Shown in pieces: positions 21,401 through 33,375 of a DNA stretch of 64,000 bases (its first letter is position 1; each line of letters begins with the position of its first letter). The stretch spans positions 62,907,561 to 62,971,560 of the forward strand of contig NC_088775.1 of the NCBI RefSeq assembly GCF_954871325.1, read 5' to 3'. The notes under the pieces were generated by a model that saw only the letters and a list, made by a program, of their open reading frames with translations, was not told the DNA's origin and did not search any database. The position numbers were made by a program, and so were the translations under genes. This stretch comes from Gordionus sp. m RMFG-2023 (Eukaryota > Nematomorpha > Gordioida > Chordodea > Parachordodidae).

Positions 21401-24400
21401 TTATCCCAATCTTATATGATCGTGATGCCGAATCATGGTCACCCCTGTTATTAACAAAATTTCACTTAATTTCGAACCCCGGTTCAATATGACCCGACCC
21501 TTTTCCCATTTGGTTGCCCGATTGTCAAACAATCGGGCCCAAACCTTTTGTCCCGCGGCAAACCGTACCCCTAATTTTACTTCCATTGAGGTAATAGTTT
21601 TCTTCTTTGGTTTTAAGAAATCCAAAGGACCCCGTGTTCGCCTACCTAAAAATAACTCGACAGGCGTAACTCCCTCTCGATTACGAGAATTGAGGTAATA
21701 TAATTGAGACATGTAAGCCTACTCTTTATGGGCTCCAGCCTTTTTGATCCAATTTTTAACAATGGCTACCATCCTCTCAGCTTGTCCATTCGAGCTGGGA
21801 TGATATGGTGGAGCTAGAATGTGTTTTGTCTGTGACTCAACACAAAACTGTTTAAAATCTTCACTGACAAAGGCGGGACCCCCGTCAGACACTATTTTGT
21901 CCGGAAAACCGAACCGAGCATATAATTCTCTTAATTTTTTAACAACAATTTTTGTGGTATATCCATGTACTTCTGCATATTCTATCCATTTAGAATACGA
22001 GTCTACCACTAAAAAATATGTTTTTTTATCCAGATCAAAGAAATCGATGTGGATACGTTCCCAAGGTTTCTTTGATTTAGGCCAAAACTGCCCTACCTCT
22101 TTACGGGGCATAGGAGCACAGGCATTACAAGGAACGCATTTCCTGGTAATCCGTTCAATATCCTTGCCCATACCAGGCCACCATACATATTCTCGGGCGC
22201 AAGATTTCATCTTGTCTCGACCTTGATGGCAGCATGCAATAATTTCATAATTTTACTCCGTAATTTATAAGGAATTACGGCCCTGTTTCCCCTCATAATA
22301 CAATCATCAACAATAGACAATTCTTTTTGTATTTTTTTATATGCATCATATTTGTTTTTCCAAGGTTTATCTCCTGTTAGACTTAATTTTATCTGACCTA
22401 GCACTTTGTCATTCACAGTATTGGCTTTCAAATCCTCCCAATTGGTAGGACCCCCTTTTAAAATATAAGACAGAGAACGCACTAAGGCCTTCTCTCTATC
22501 AATGCTTCTACTATCATTTACTTCCGAGTCTGCACAGCCAGAACCCAACCTGGACAAAATATCTGGCAAATGATTCTCTTTGCCCTGATGATATCTAACT
22601 TCCACGTTAAAACTGCCCACTAATAACAACCAACGTTGTAACCGGGGAGATAGCATTAACTCCCTATTATCCTTTCGGAATAGGTGGATTAATGGCTTGT
22701 GGTCAGTAAAAATTTCAAAATTTTTGCCAATCAAATATTCACGGCATTTCGTCAAACCGAAAATCACGGCCAAGGCCTCCTGTTCAATCACCGAATATCT
22801 CGTTTCGACATCCCTAAAAACTCGGGGGAAAAAAAGGATGGGTCTTTCCACACCATCAATTACATGTAATAAGGCTCCTCCAACACCTTTGTTGGAGGCA
22901 TCAACCGCTAAAATAATTTCTAAATCATTGTTGAAACAGACTAAAATTGGCTCTTCCCCAATTTTTCCCTTTAAAATTTCAAATGCTTCTTGTTGCTCTA
23001 CTTTCCAATCGAAATGAACACCCTTTTTTAATAACTCATATAACGGGGCAGCTACCTTCGCAAAATCCTCTATAAAATGATGATAGTAATTTACCATACC
23101 CAAAAAGGACTGCACTTCAGCCTTATTATTGGGCTGCTTCAAATTTAATATATTTTTCAAATTTTTTTGCAATGGCTTCACCTCAATCCCATTTATTTGA
23201 TGGCCTAAATATTCGACCTCCATTACACCCAAAACTTTTTTCTTTGCTGGCTCTCAAGCCTTTACCATGAATTCTTTTAAAAACTTCCTCCAAACGATGG
23301 TTATGCTGCTCAGGCGTTATCCCTGTAATTAGCACATCATCCATGTAATAAAATACACCCTCTAGTCCTTGGAAAACGGACGCCATGGTGCGCTGAAAAA
23401 TAGGCGCTGACACACTCAACCCAAATGGTAATCTACAAAAAGCGAACAACCCTTTGGGAGTCGTGATCGTCAATAATTTACGAATCTCCTCCCTCAAAGG
23501 TAATTGTAAATAGGCTGACGAAAAATCAACCTTTGAAAAATATTTCGCTCCCTTCAACTGGGCCAAAATTTCCTCAATTCGGGGTAAAGGATATTTAACC
23601 TCTACTACCCATCGATTAACGGTTACTCTGAAATCAGCACAGAGTCTCAATTTACCATTTGATTTCTTAACCGGTACCAACGGGGTTGCCCATACACTAT
23701 ATTCCACTGGAACAATGATACCATCTTTAACCCATTGATCCAATTCTTTGTCAATTTCCTTTTTCCATTCAAAAGGGACTCGACGACACGCTAGGAAAAT
23801 AGGTGCAAATTCTTCCCTTAATTTTATATCTACTTGATAATCATTAAGACAACCTAATTTGTCTTCGAAAATTATTTCATACTTCTTCATTAAACGAGAT
23901 ATATTTTCACTCGTTTTATGTAATTCAGGAATACCAATAGCAACCACTGGGGTTTTATCAATGCTAATGTTGTTTTCAACCATTAATTCCGTGGACTTTA
24001 CATACCTATCAGAATTACGGGTTGAATCATTTTGTTTTATGGTTAAATCCTTCCCTTCTATTTCACGGATATTTTTTCGAACGTTATAAGCAATATTTTG
24101 GTCTTTCGGATTAATTATGGCCGAACCATTATGTAGGGCAAAAATATTCCAATAATTACTGAAAGGACCTAACTGAACAATCCAATCCCACCCCATGATG
24201 GTTTCCACATCTTTCTTTACTACCCATAAATCTAGGAAAAATGTGGTATCATGAAGAATTACGCCCAATTTAGTTTTTCCCAAAACTATTATCTCAGACC
24301 CATCAAATTGTCTGACACACATAGATTCTTTCTCGAGCTTACCCTTAGGCCAATACTTAAAATAATTTCTTCGAGACATTATAGAAATGCTAGCCCCTGT

Positions 24401-24484
24401 GTCGAACAACATGTCAACATCCCTCGAGTCAACTCTTACGATAACTCTTGGACAAGGACAAGGTTCGACTAATCTCTCAGTCAT
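21401..24484 (-). pseudogene. gypsy fossil pol: protease, RT, RNase H, integrase
   Basis: Reading from high to low coordinates, the parts are as follows. An aspartic protease shows the DTGAS motif near 24400. A reverse transcriptase shows FRVTVN, FSKVDFSSAYLQLPL and YYMDDVLI (about 23330-23800). RNase H shows AVDASNKGVGGAL and FTDHKPLIH (about 22650-22930). The integrase has a zinc-binding region near 22130-22180, a core with IDFFDLD, IVSDGGPAF and HPSSNGQAER (about 21760-22060), and a C-terminal region ending at 21401. This is the Ty3/gypsy order. The gene is broken, with a few breaks. Confidence 0.9.
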
Positions 24485-24876
24485 TAAAATATCATATGTT
24501 TTAATTGACTGATCAATATTAATCTCATTTGAAACATCAGTTTCATGAGAATTCTCATCTGAACATAAATTCCACTCGGAATTTAGTGGTTCCTAACCAT
24601 ATTCATATTTTTTTTTGCAATATAACTGGGATATTTTTCCCATCTGAAAGTATTAATATTCCTTTCATCGGAATATTTAACAATACCCCTAGGATATTTC
24701 TCCCATTTAAAATCATTAGAATCTTTATTATTTTTATCATCATGAATAAAAAAATTTCGGTTATAAACCCTGCTTTTACGAGAATTATATCTCATTTCAG
24801 CATGGTTATTTACTTTATTATCATTTTTCCATCCCGATCTCCTACCTACTATATGATTACATTTGCAATCATATAG

Positions 24877-25689
24877 TCAATTTTTGATACAGTTTATGGC
24901 TACATGTCCCGGTTTGTTACATTTAAAACACAAACGGGATCTGCCATAATTCGATCGTAAAACATCAAATTTATTCGTGTTAGTACCAGAAATTTTTCTA
25001 ACATTAGAATTTTCAAATGTCAGTTTCTTTAACGGAAAACCTTCACGAAAATTTTGTTCTTTGACTACGCAGGTCTCTACCTTGTGACCCACATACCCAC
25101 AGCGGGTACATTTCAAATCTTCTAAAATTTTCTTATGAACTGAAAAGTAATTTTTTTCAATGGAAATATTTTTTCCATTTGTCCATGTCGGACCACGTAT
25201 TTGGCCTTTATTAATATTACTATTCGCAATAACCAACGTATTTATATCTTGATATATAATCTTAATCACTTCTTTAAATTCTTTCAATTCCTGGAGGATA
25301 ACTATAGATCTCTCCACACTATCCAAACGATCATCGTTATTATCTTTCATCGTTTCCACCTTTTCAGGTCTGCCGTTCTTGATTTCATTTAAAATTCCAT
25401 TTAAACTACTTTCCAAGACCGAAATCTTTTTCCAACAATCAGCCGACACCGGAGTGTCTATTTTCCAATTACCATATACTTTGGTCGCAACCAGCGTACA
25501 TTTTTCAAACAAAAATTTTATCATAATATGTAACACATACAGTAGGACCAAAAATAAAATTGTCACTACGGCATTATTTACATCAAATTTATCAACCATT
25601 TGATACAAACTTTGATAAGTAATACTCGGATACTCCAAAATTTTATCAAATACGCTAGGCTCAATATCAAAATTAAATATAAAGCCCAT
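24877..25689 (-). pseudogene. gypsy fossil gag-like gene with two zinc knuckles
   Basis: A 270-codon reading frame ends in two CCHC knuckles (CTRCGYVGHKVETC and CFKCNKPGHVAINC), the nucleic-acid-binding signature of Gag proteins. Near residues 38-62 there is a strongly hydrophobic stretch (VVTILFLVLLYVLHIM) that looks like a membrane segment, unusual for Gag. The middle is lysine- and glutamate-rich and may form a coiled coil. The 390 bp between this gene and pol have no recognised domain. Confidence 0.8.
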
Positions 25690-26056
25690 CTCATTATATG
25701 AAAAATTTATATTACTTTAAAACGGCCGTGTTAAATTTCTAAAAATTTACACAAAAAGGTGATTGCGTTGTGTTCTGAGGCGAGATACAAAATATAAAAT
25801 AAAATATTTTCTTTTACCTTGAAATACCGAATAACCCTGGAATCGAAACTATCCTGGTAGTCTCGGTCAACAACTGATAAAAATGAAACAAAGACGATTC
25901 AAATGTTAACTATATCAAAAAAATTACTAAAACTAACGAAATTCTAAAGTAAGAATTAACTCAGAAAGAATAACTAAAGAAACACGGAACTGAAACTGGA
26001 GTAAAATTCAAACCGTTTATTTAAAATTTAAATCATAAAAAATTACAAAGTTTTAT
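25690..26056. other. Leader of the gypsy fossil; no gene seen
   Basis: A non-coding stretch between the gag-like start and the right 228-bp repeat. No clear tRNA primer-binding site was identified next to the repeat. Confidence 0.5.
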
Positions 26057-26286
26057 TATCATTAAAACAAATCATGAAAAATTAAAAGTTTTATTATCAT
26101 TAGAAAAAAATCATGAAAAATTCCAAAGTCAAAAATTAAAAAGTGATTCTTTGTTCAAAAAATTTAAAACAAATATATTTGTCAGAAATGACTGACATTT
26201 CATTAATTATACAATTGATAAAACAAATATATATATATATACATAAAAATTGATTGACATTATGTTAGAAAATGTCACATTTACGA
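26057..26286. repeat. 228-bp direct repeat, right copy
   Basis: Right copy of the repeat at 19498-19725. Differences are small (an expanded TA run near 26226, a single-base change in AAATTTAAAAC). It is preceded by an extra partial copy of its own first words, TTTTATTATCATT. Confidence 0.85.
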
Positions 26287-26315
26287 CAATGTTGTTTATA
26301 TTTTTTTTAAAAATA

Positions 26316-26411
26316 CAGCCCGGCCCGGCCTGGGTATTTTAAAAAAAAAAATTTCAGGCCCGGCCCGGATATATTTTAAAAATTTAAAATAGGCCCGGCT
26401 CTGCAGGTCTC
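26316..26411 (-). mobile_element. Solo terminus of the hAT-2 family
   Basis: Repeated GGCCCGGCCCGG words followed by CTGCAGGTCTCTG at 26411 match the high-coordinate end of hAT-2 (61500-61670). No transposase or opposite end is present, so this is a truncated copy. Confidence 0.85.
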
Positions 26412-26869
26412 TGGCTGTAGCACTAACCTACATGTATTGTAGTTAAGCATTACATATTGGCTTAACCTACAGAATTTGTATGAAAAGTTTGGCAAACTAT
26501 TCTGAATTAGAGAAATCCCTTATCCACTTAGATGTAATATATTTTTGAATCAACATTCAAAATTCGATAAAGGCAGTCTAATAGCTTATAACTCTTGGTT
26601 AGTAATTGGCCAAACTGATAAGGACCCAAGCAATAAATATTGTCGCAACCCAGATATCAATTTAGCCAATAATAGGTTTAGCTAATGAACTCAATGATTA
26701 TTATATTAATAAAGCCTGAATTCCTTCGCATTTTATAATAAAAGACTTCAAAGAAAAGCATAAGGCAGGATAGCAATAAATATTTTATTCCAATAAATTT
26801 TATAAATTAATAGAAAACTCTATCATTGATCAATCATGTACCTAATTTTTAAAAATATTATTCTCGACT
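26412..26869. other. No gene seen
   Basis: AT-rich sequence with no recognisable open frame, repeat or terminal motif. Confidence 0.6.
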
Positions 26870-27034
26870 AAAAACTCGAGCGACAAAATTAATCGAGTAG
26901 TCTACTAAGTTGATTCATTTAGTCGGCTTAATCAATCCATTTAGTCGGCTTAATCAATTCATTTAGTCGGCTTCTATTTAGTCAATTAAATCTAACTTTT
27001 GTGCCTAACTTGCATCACTGTATAGTCGGGGTAA

Positions 27035-27450
27035 AATATAAATTGTAAACATGTTAAATTGGGATTTCAATGAAGATGAACTATAGAAAAGTGACAATTG
27101 TCATTTGATTATTATTTTTTAAAATTTTTTGACGCAAATGAATATAAAAGTTAATTGTAAACATGTTAAATTAAGATTTTAATGAAGATGAAGTATAGAA
27201 AAGTGACAATTGTCATAATCGTTATCTTTAAACTTTTTTGAAGCAAATGTATATTATAAATGTTAATAATATTTCAGTGAAAATGGACGATAGAAAAGTG
27301 GCAATTGCCAAAATTGTTATTTTTAAACTTATTTGAAATTTTTTGAAGCAGGGTAAAAATATAAAATGTAAACTTGTTAGATAAAAACTTTAATGAAAAG
27401 ATATACCATAGTAAAGTGACAATTGCTAGAATCGTTATGTTTAAGCTTTT
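27035..27450 (+). repeat. Degenerate 119-bp array, four units, forward
   Basis: Four diverged units with palindromic centres at about 27081, 27204, 27297 (GTGGCAATTGCCA, itself a palindrome) and 27417. They follow the TATAGTCGGGGTAA segment. Confidence 0.85.
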
Positions 27451-27996
27451 TTGAATTATTTTGCTGAAACGAGGGGGATTTTAGCCCACGCATAACCATC
27501 TAAGGGGCGGAAGAGTATAATATATTAATAAAACTGACAAGTGGGCTGGTTAAATAATTTTAAACTCGTCGCGTATTAAATAAGTTATAAATAGTAAATA
27601 AATTTTAATAAAAATATAATTTATTGATTTTAAAATCAAGACAAATTATATGGACTTTAAATTAAAAAGTCAAATAGCGTTTGTTTTCTCTACATTTTTA
27701 AAACCGGTATATCGTTTTATAAATATTATTAGGTAAAGATCATACTTTACTTATAACATGCTTGTAGTCAGCAAGGGGGAAAATCCACCTTCCCCCACCA
27801 TAGCAAAAATCTTTCAAAAAATATAAAAGATCTTCATAATATGTTAATTGATAAGTAATCTATTTTAAATAGATTATATTCTATTTTAAACAGATTATAT
27901 TCTATTTTAAATATTAGCATTAATAACTAAGATTAGGTAAATTTACAGTGTGGATGAAATGTTTAGATATCCAAATAGACAGAATTTGCTACTAAA
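27451..27996. other. No gene seen
   Basis: AT-rich DNA with one short segment (about 27718-27766, TTATTAGGTAAAGATCATA) that recurs at 30148-30180. Otherwise nothing is recognised. Confidence 0.5.
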
Positions 27997-28740
27997 ATGT
28001 TATCAATGCCTGAAAAACAACAGATGAAAATTAAAAACATAGTAAAATACGTCGAAATGTTTACAGCAACGGCCCATAAATTTAGACGGGACACATTCCC
28101 AGATATAAATGGAGATTCTTCAAACGAATACATTATTCAAAAAAGAGGAAGTAAGAAAAAAATGGAAAATAATACTCTTACTATCCTGGAGATAATAGAA
28201 AATTTCCCCCGGGTATTCCAAAAACAACAATTAGTAAATATATTAAAAACATAGGTTGGTCGAAAAAAAGAGCTGGCAAGGAGCCTGATAGAAGAAATAC
28301 TCCTGGGACAATTAATATTCCTCAAATCTATTGTGTAAAGATCAAAGAAAAATTATATTTCTTAGCTGAAACTGGAATAAACTTGCATGTTGTACCAATC
28401 TACGCCTGGGCACCATACAATGACCTTCAAATAATAAAAATCCCATCCTCTAAAGGAAAATGTAAGCATACTTTAAACAATTGGAATTGGAGGGGTGATC
28501 CATTATAAAATAATCGAAGGAGCTAATAATGGGTTATTATTCCGTGATTTTATGACAGAGCTTATCAGTGTCTTACCACCAGATGCAATTATTGTAATAG
28601 ATAATGCATCTATCCATAGAAGCCATCTTATAGATGCTTATAAAGATAGGATTGAATACCTACCACCATATTCACCTTAGCTAAATCCCTTTGAATTTTT
28701 TTTTTGTAGTATTGAAATATATAAATATCGTTATTATGTT
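27997..28740 (+). pseudogene. IS630/Tc1-type transposase relic
   Basis: The N-terminal part (27997-28214) includes a basic helix-turn-helix-like region (RGSKKKMENN, TILEIIENFP). After a frame change in a C run at 28206-28213 the frame continues at 28215 (IPKTTISKYIKNIGWSKKRAG, then YFLAETGINLH). Here the first catalytic Asp is replaced by Ala (GCT at 28365-28367; the family form is DETG-NLH). A second frame change near 28440-28490 leads to HYKIIEGANNG and VIDNASIHRS with the second Asp. A TAG at 28678-28680 interrupts SP-LNPFEFFF, where the final Glu lies about 30 residues after the second Asp. Clearly inactive. Confidence 0.85.
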
Positions 28741-30144
28741 AGCCCCCTTTTATTGTAAATTGATTATTAACACTCGTATCACTGTAATTACGTTTTGCAT
28801 ATAAATATTTTGTGACTAAGATCATATTATAATCATATTGCAATTTTATGATTTGAATTTATATAAAGGGACCTACTTTTCTCTGGTATTTGTGCTAATT
28901 ATCTAGAATCAAATTTTTATCTAGAATAATCTCCTTATAAATATTTAATAGGGCTAATCGATTTAAACATTTTTTACCGGTGCTATTTCTTAAATAGGTT
29001 TTTAACCTTGTCAAAGTTGAAAAAGACCTTTCATTAGTTTAGATACTAATCTGTAAGATAACTAAATAAAAAAATAATTTTTTGAATGCAGGGAATCTAA
29101 AATGCAATTATACATGGAAAAGGCCTGCAAAGCATTTTTTGGTTTCAAAGAGTACTCTATTCTGTCAAGATTTTTATAACAAAATTCGACATCTCAAAGT
29201 AACTTATCTTACGATCCTGATAAATCAGATTTTGCGTTTCAATTGTAATCAACAATTCAGATTCAACTGGCAAAAGAAAATAAAAGCTTGCCCTTTATCT
29301 TTACCAAATTAAACTGTTTTTCTTTTAATTAAAAATTATAAATGTTATTTTCAGGGAAGGCAGGTAAAGAAAAAGTGAAAAAAATTATTTTATTTTATTT
29401 TATTTCTTTTATTTAATTTATCTTTATTTTTATTACTATTACTACTACTGAAGATATTGAAAATTTTACAACTCTATATATATTATTATTTTAATACTAT
29501 ATACATATATACAATTTACAATTTGTTTTAAGGTTAATTTAAGAAAAGTTACAATTTACAATTTGTTTTAAGGTTACTTTAAAAAAAGTTATTTTAACGT
29601 TTTACATATACAAATACGATATCATTTTTTAAAGGTCGCACAAAATATATTTCACAAAAAGAAAAAAAGATCATTAAATAAACTTAAAAGTAATTAAGAA
29701 AATATGAATTTCAAAGGTTATTAAAATATGAAAAATTTATATATTAACATTAAAAAAATTAATTAAAATTTTAAAACTATAAATTGTTTAACAATTTAAA
29801 ATATATTATTAAATTTATAATTGTTTTTCAAAAAATATCTTTCGAGATATGCAGATTATATTTTTCACCATCCTCGGCTCTACTATACCATAAAATATTT
29901 TCAATATATCTTTATAGCCTCCCCCCACCCTTTAATATCTTAGTTCATTTAATTTTTAATTCAAACCATGTGATGATTTAAAATTGAAATTCTTATTTGT
30001 ATTCTTATTTGTTTTTGAAAATATATTTCATTTTGATATCGTACATATTATTTTATCCGTTTTATAAATAAAAAAATTTTTTTTAAATTAAATAAAAAAA
30101 AATTTTAAAATTTTTTTGGAGGTTATTAGGAGGCTACGTCACTG
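28740..30144 (-). mobile_element. ZMYM-type hAT relic
   Basis: On the minus strand at about 28900-29040 the dimerisation region of a ZMYM-type hAT transposase can be read (NERSFSTLTRLKTYLRNS, LNRLALLNIYKEI). The sequence at 30128-30144 (AGGCTACGTCACTG) matches a hAT terminus. The opposite terminus was not found, and most of the gene is deleted. A 40-bp tandem duplication lies at about 29510-29590. A segment at 29998-30060 recurs inverted at about 41405-41460, so related relics exist elsewhere in the window. Confidence 0.6.
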
Positions 30145-30424
30145 TGTGTATTAATATCATTAGGTAAAGATCATATTTGCTACGGATAATTCTGATTTTA
30201 TTTTGTTGCAATTGATAAATAATCGACTTTGATAATTTCAATGGTATTTTAAATTATATAAACACAATATCCAAAACAAAATGAGATAGGTCATAAATAG
30301 CTAAAAATTGCGAATTTTTCTTATAACAATGATAAATTGTAGTCTGAGTGGGAGTTTTTAATAATATATATATAACATCTGCATGGTATAAAAAGTCAAA
30401 AAATAGTGAATAAAAATTGTCCTT
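30145..30424. other. No gene seen
   Basis: AT-rich spacer between the hAT relic and the middle 119-bp array. Confidence 0.55.
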
Positions 30425-30735
30425 TTCTATAGTTCATCTTCACTGAAATTTTAATTTAACATGCTTACAATTTATATTTTTATCTGCTTCAAAATAATTG
30501 ATGTCACTTTTCTATGGTACATCCTAATTTAAATTTAACATGTTTACAGTTTATATTTTTACCCATTTACTTCAAAAATTTAAAATTAACGATTATGACA
30601 ATTGTCACTTTTCTATGGTACATCCTCATTTAAATATGTAATTTAACATATTTACAATTTATATTTTTACCCATTTGCTTCAAAAAGTTTTAAATTAACG
30701 ATTATGACAATTGTCCCTTTTCTATTATACATCCT
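30425..30735 (-). repeat. Degenerate 119-bp array, about three units, inverted
   Basis: Units with ATTATGACAATTGTC centres near 30596 and 30706, and a decayed one near 30490, in the orientation opposite to 27035-27450. Confidence 0.82.
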
Positions 30736-30812
30736 AGAGGTAACCAGGATCTTATTCAATTTTTACATGGAGGCCAAATTACGTTCGAACTTCGCGATGG
30801 GTGTTTCGCAGC

Positions 30813-31500
30813 CAGAGCCCGACCCGAGCACGAATTTAAAAAACTTTTTTGTCCGAGCACGATCAGACCCCGAGCACACATTTTTTAGTCTAACCCGACC
30901 TGAGCCCGAATAAAATTTTACAATTTGAGTTTGAATATTATAATAACCAAAAAAAAATTATGTGTATATATTCATCGCCACCTTAAATAAAAGTTTATTT
31001 GACGGCCATAATCTAATCAAGATATTTAAGTTGCATTTTATTTAATTTGTAAAAAATATTAAAGTTAAAATGCAATTGAATATAAAAATTATAAGTAATT
31101 TAACTTAACCATATTTTCATATATTTGTTATCAGCACATTGACCCTTTTTTGCGTTTAATTTCGGAAATAATTTATTGCGTATACCATCAGCAGTTTCTA
31201 ATAAATTTCTAGAAATTGTCGTGGGATTTGGACTGATGCTTTTAACATCAATATTTCCATGTATTGAGCCAATTTTGGCAAAATATTGGCAACAATCAAC
31301 AAAACTTTCCCCATGAATTGCATCAAATGATCTCAAATCACGTCCACAAAACATGGTGAGCACCTTTGTACACTTTTTTAATTTGGCACAACTTTTGAGC
31401 TTTTTGGGATCAGTACCAAAAAGGCTATCAATTATTAATTGAGACTTTTTACTCTCGTAAATACGCATTTATGCCTTAGTTGATTTATGCCTAAAATAAT
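30813..31500 (-). mobile_element. hAT-3 fragment (Ac/hobo-like)
   Basis: A hAT-like end starts at 30813 (CAGAGCCCGACCCGAGC), with further GCCCGA and GAGCACGA words to 30910, like the GC-rich ends of hAT-2. On the minus strand, 31468-31100 encodes the region after the BED finger: MFCGRDLRSFDAIHGESF and SPNPTTISRNLLE. These correspond to KDIGPFEMIAG and SHPTTLSPHL of hAT-2. The rest of the transposase and the far end are missing, and no target duplication could be matched. Confidence 0.7.
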
Positions 31501-31654
31501 TTCATAATATCATATATTTTATGTATGTTGTTATAGAATTATAAGCATATATTTGCAAAATTGCAACTTACATAATTAAGTATTTCTTTGTTTTCATCAT
31601 ATATAAATAAAAATGTTTTCCAGATCGTAGATTTGCTATTGGCATTCTCCCTTA

Positions 31655-32572
31655 GGGGAGACTGGGGTTAGTCGAACCGATTTTTACAAAATTGGGTATA
31701 GCTCCTGGTTTTTTATAGATAATATAAAAAATAATATATGGTTAGATACCTAAAACTATACTCTACAAAGATGCCTTATAAAAAAAGAATATAAACATTT
31801 TTTTTAAATTTTATTTTTTGTAAAAGTGGAAATTTTGTTCAACAAGCCCGAATAGCGGGGTTAGGCAAACCATTTTAAGGGCTTCATAAACCATTGGTTT
31901 TTTTAGGCCATAATAAATTGAAATGCATTTTTATTTATTAATAATGATACGTATAGAATAATTTTATTGTTCAAAATATCATAATACTTATAAATTGAAG
32001 CTAAATATATATATAAATTGAAACTTATTTTGGTTAATTTAATAAACATTTTAGTGTATTTAATAAACATTTTGGACATAAAAAATATGAATTTTAAGGA
32101 GAGATTAAGATTTCTTAGCATAAATCCTAAATACCAATCATAAACAGCCTTGAAATTGCCTTTTCAAGATTTTGAAATTTTTTTCATTATTAAATGCCAT
32201 AATTGACATGTATAGTTAAGCAAACCCTGATAGCTCTAAATTGACAAATCATGATTGCAATAATATCTAGATATGATAAATAAATACTCATAAAACTTAC
32301 CCAAATTATAGAAGAGTGTTTAAACTTGACAATAAAATTATTTTAATAAAAATTAAAAATCTGTCACGTAAAAATCTTTTGAAAATTTCATCAAAATTTT
32401 ATTTCTTAAATAAATTTTTTAATAATTAATTATTTCAAAATATTTTTTGTCTATAAATGTAAACTAATAAAAACTATATTAGGATAAAATTTTAACCTTC
32501 TGGTGTATCTAATTTTAAAATGAGATTAAGTGGTTTGTCAAGCCCCGGGGTTTACCTAACCCCAATCTCCCC
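31655..32572. mobile_element. 918-bp non-autonomous element flanked by TA
   Basis: The ends read GGGGAGACTGGGGTTAG and, inverted, GGGGAGATTGGGGTTAG, with the dinucleotide TA on each side (31653-31654 and 32573-32574). A second pair of matching words (TAGTCGAACC inside the left end, TAGGTAAACC inverted at the right) extends the terminal repeat. No protein is encoded; the minus-strand open frame at 31903-32121 has no coding features. TA flanks suggest a Tc1/mariner-type or similar transposase acting in trans. Confidence 0.72.
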
Positions 32573-32574
32573 TA

Positions 32575-32954
32575 CTTCATATTCATTGCTCTTAAACTTT
32601 TCACCAATTTTTTTAAATTTGGCATCCATTGAAATAATTTTTTTATATGAAAATATGAGGCTATTTAATTAAATAGATAATAGTAAAATATATTTTATTT
32701 AACTTGATAGAAATTGATGAAAGTAAAGTATATAATAATATCGCTAACTATGCAATGCAATGTACTAAAATATAATAACATAAAATAGTTTGGTATATGG
32801 TTGTTATGTAAATTATAAAATAATAATTGGAAATGACATGTTATTCTGATTGATATTTTAAGAATAAAATGTAATAAATAAAATATGATATTATAATTGA
32901 CATAAATTACAATGATAATTTAGGATATTTATATAAATAGTTTCAAAAAAATTA
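32575..32954. other. No gene seen
   Basis: AT-rich spacer without recognisable features. Confidence 0.55.
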
Positions 32955-33375
32955 ATACAAGTTTAAAAATACCTATTATGACAATTGTCATTTTTTATGG
33001 TACATTCTTATTTAAATTTTAATTTAACATGTTTGCAATTTTTTACCCATTTGCTTTTTAAAGAAATTCTAAGAAGTTAAAAAATAAGGATTATGACAAT
33101 TGTCACTTTTCTATGGTTCATTTTCCCTAAAATCTCACTTTAACATGTTTACAATTGATTTTTTTACCCATATAATTAAAAAAAGTTTAAATAACGATTA
33201 TGACAATTGTCACTTTTCTATGGTACATTTACGCTGAAATAATATTGACATATTTATAATATATATATTTTTAGTACTCATTTGCGTCAAAAAATTTAAT
33301 ATATAAGGATTATATGGCAATTGTTACTTTTCTATGGTTCATCTTCAATGAAATCTCAATTTACCATGTATATTA
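32955..33375 (-). repeat. Degenerate 119-bp array, four units, inverted
   Basis: Units with centres near 32983, 33094, 33200 and 33318 (ATTATGACAATTGTCA and variants), followed by TTACCCCGACTATACA, the inverse of the segment at about 27010-27025. Confidence 0.85.

Larger units (their letters stand above)
19726..26056 (-). mobile_element. Ty3/gypsy LTR-retrotransposon fossil
   Basis: An old virus-like element on the minus strand. Order of parts: leader (about 25690-26056), gag-like gene (24877-25689), pol with protease, reverse transcriptase, RNase H and integrase (21401-24484), and a 1.7 kb 3' region containing two short tandem-repeat blocks. Family: Ty3/gypsy, by the RT and by the integrase placed after RNase H. 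The outer limits are uncertain. The only long repeats at its ends are the 228-bp copies at 19498-19725 and 26057-26286, which may be its LTRs or a duplicated piece of piggyBac. It is broken, with about two to four breaks in the coding part, and looks fairly young compared with the DNA around it. Confidence 0.85.

Noticed and set aside
25840-25880. tRNA gene or tRNA-derived SINE
   Set aside because: TTTCGATTCC on the minus strand resembles a T-loop, but no acceptor or anticodon stems were found.
31903-32121. 72-codon minus-strand open frame
   Set aside because: Inside a non-autonomous element, low-complexity, no motif.
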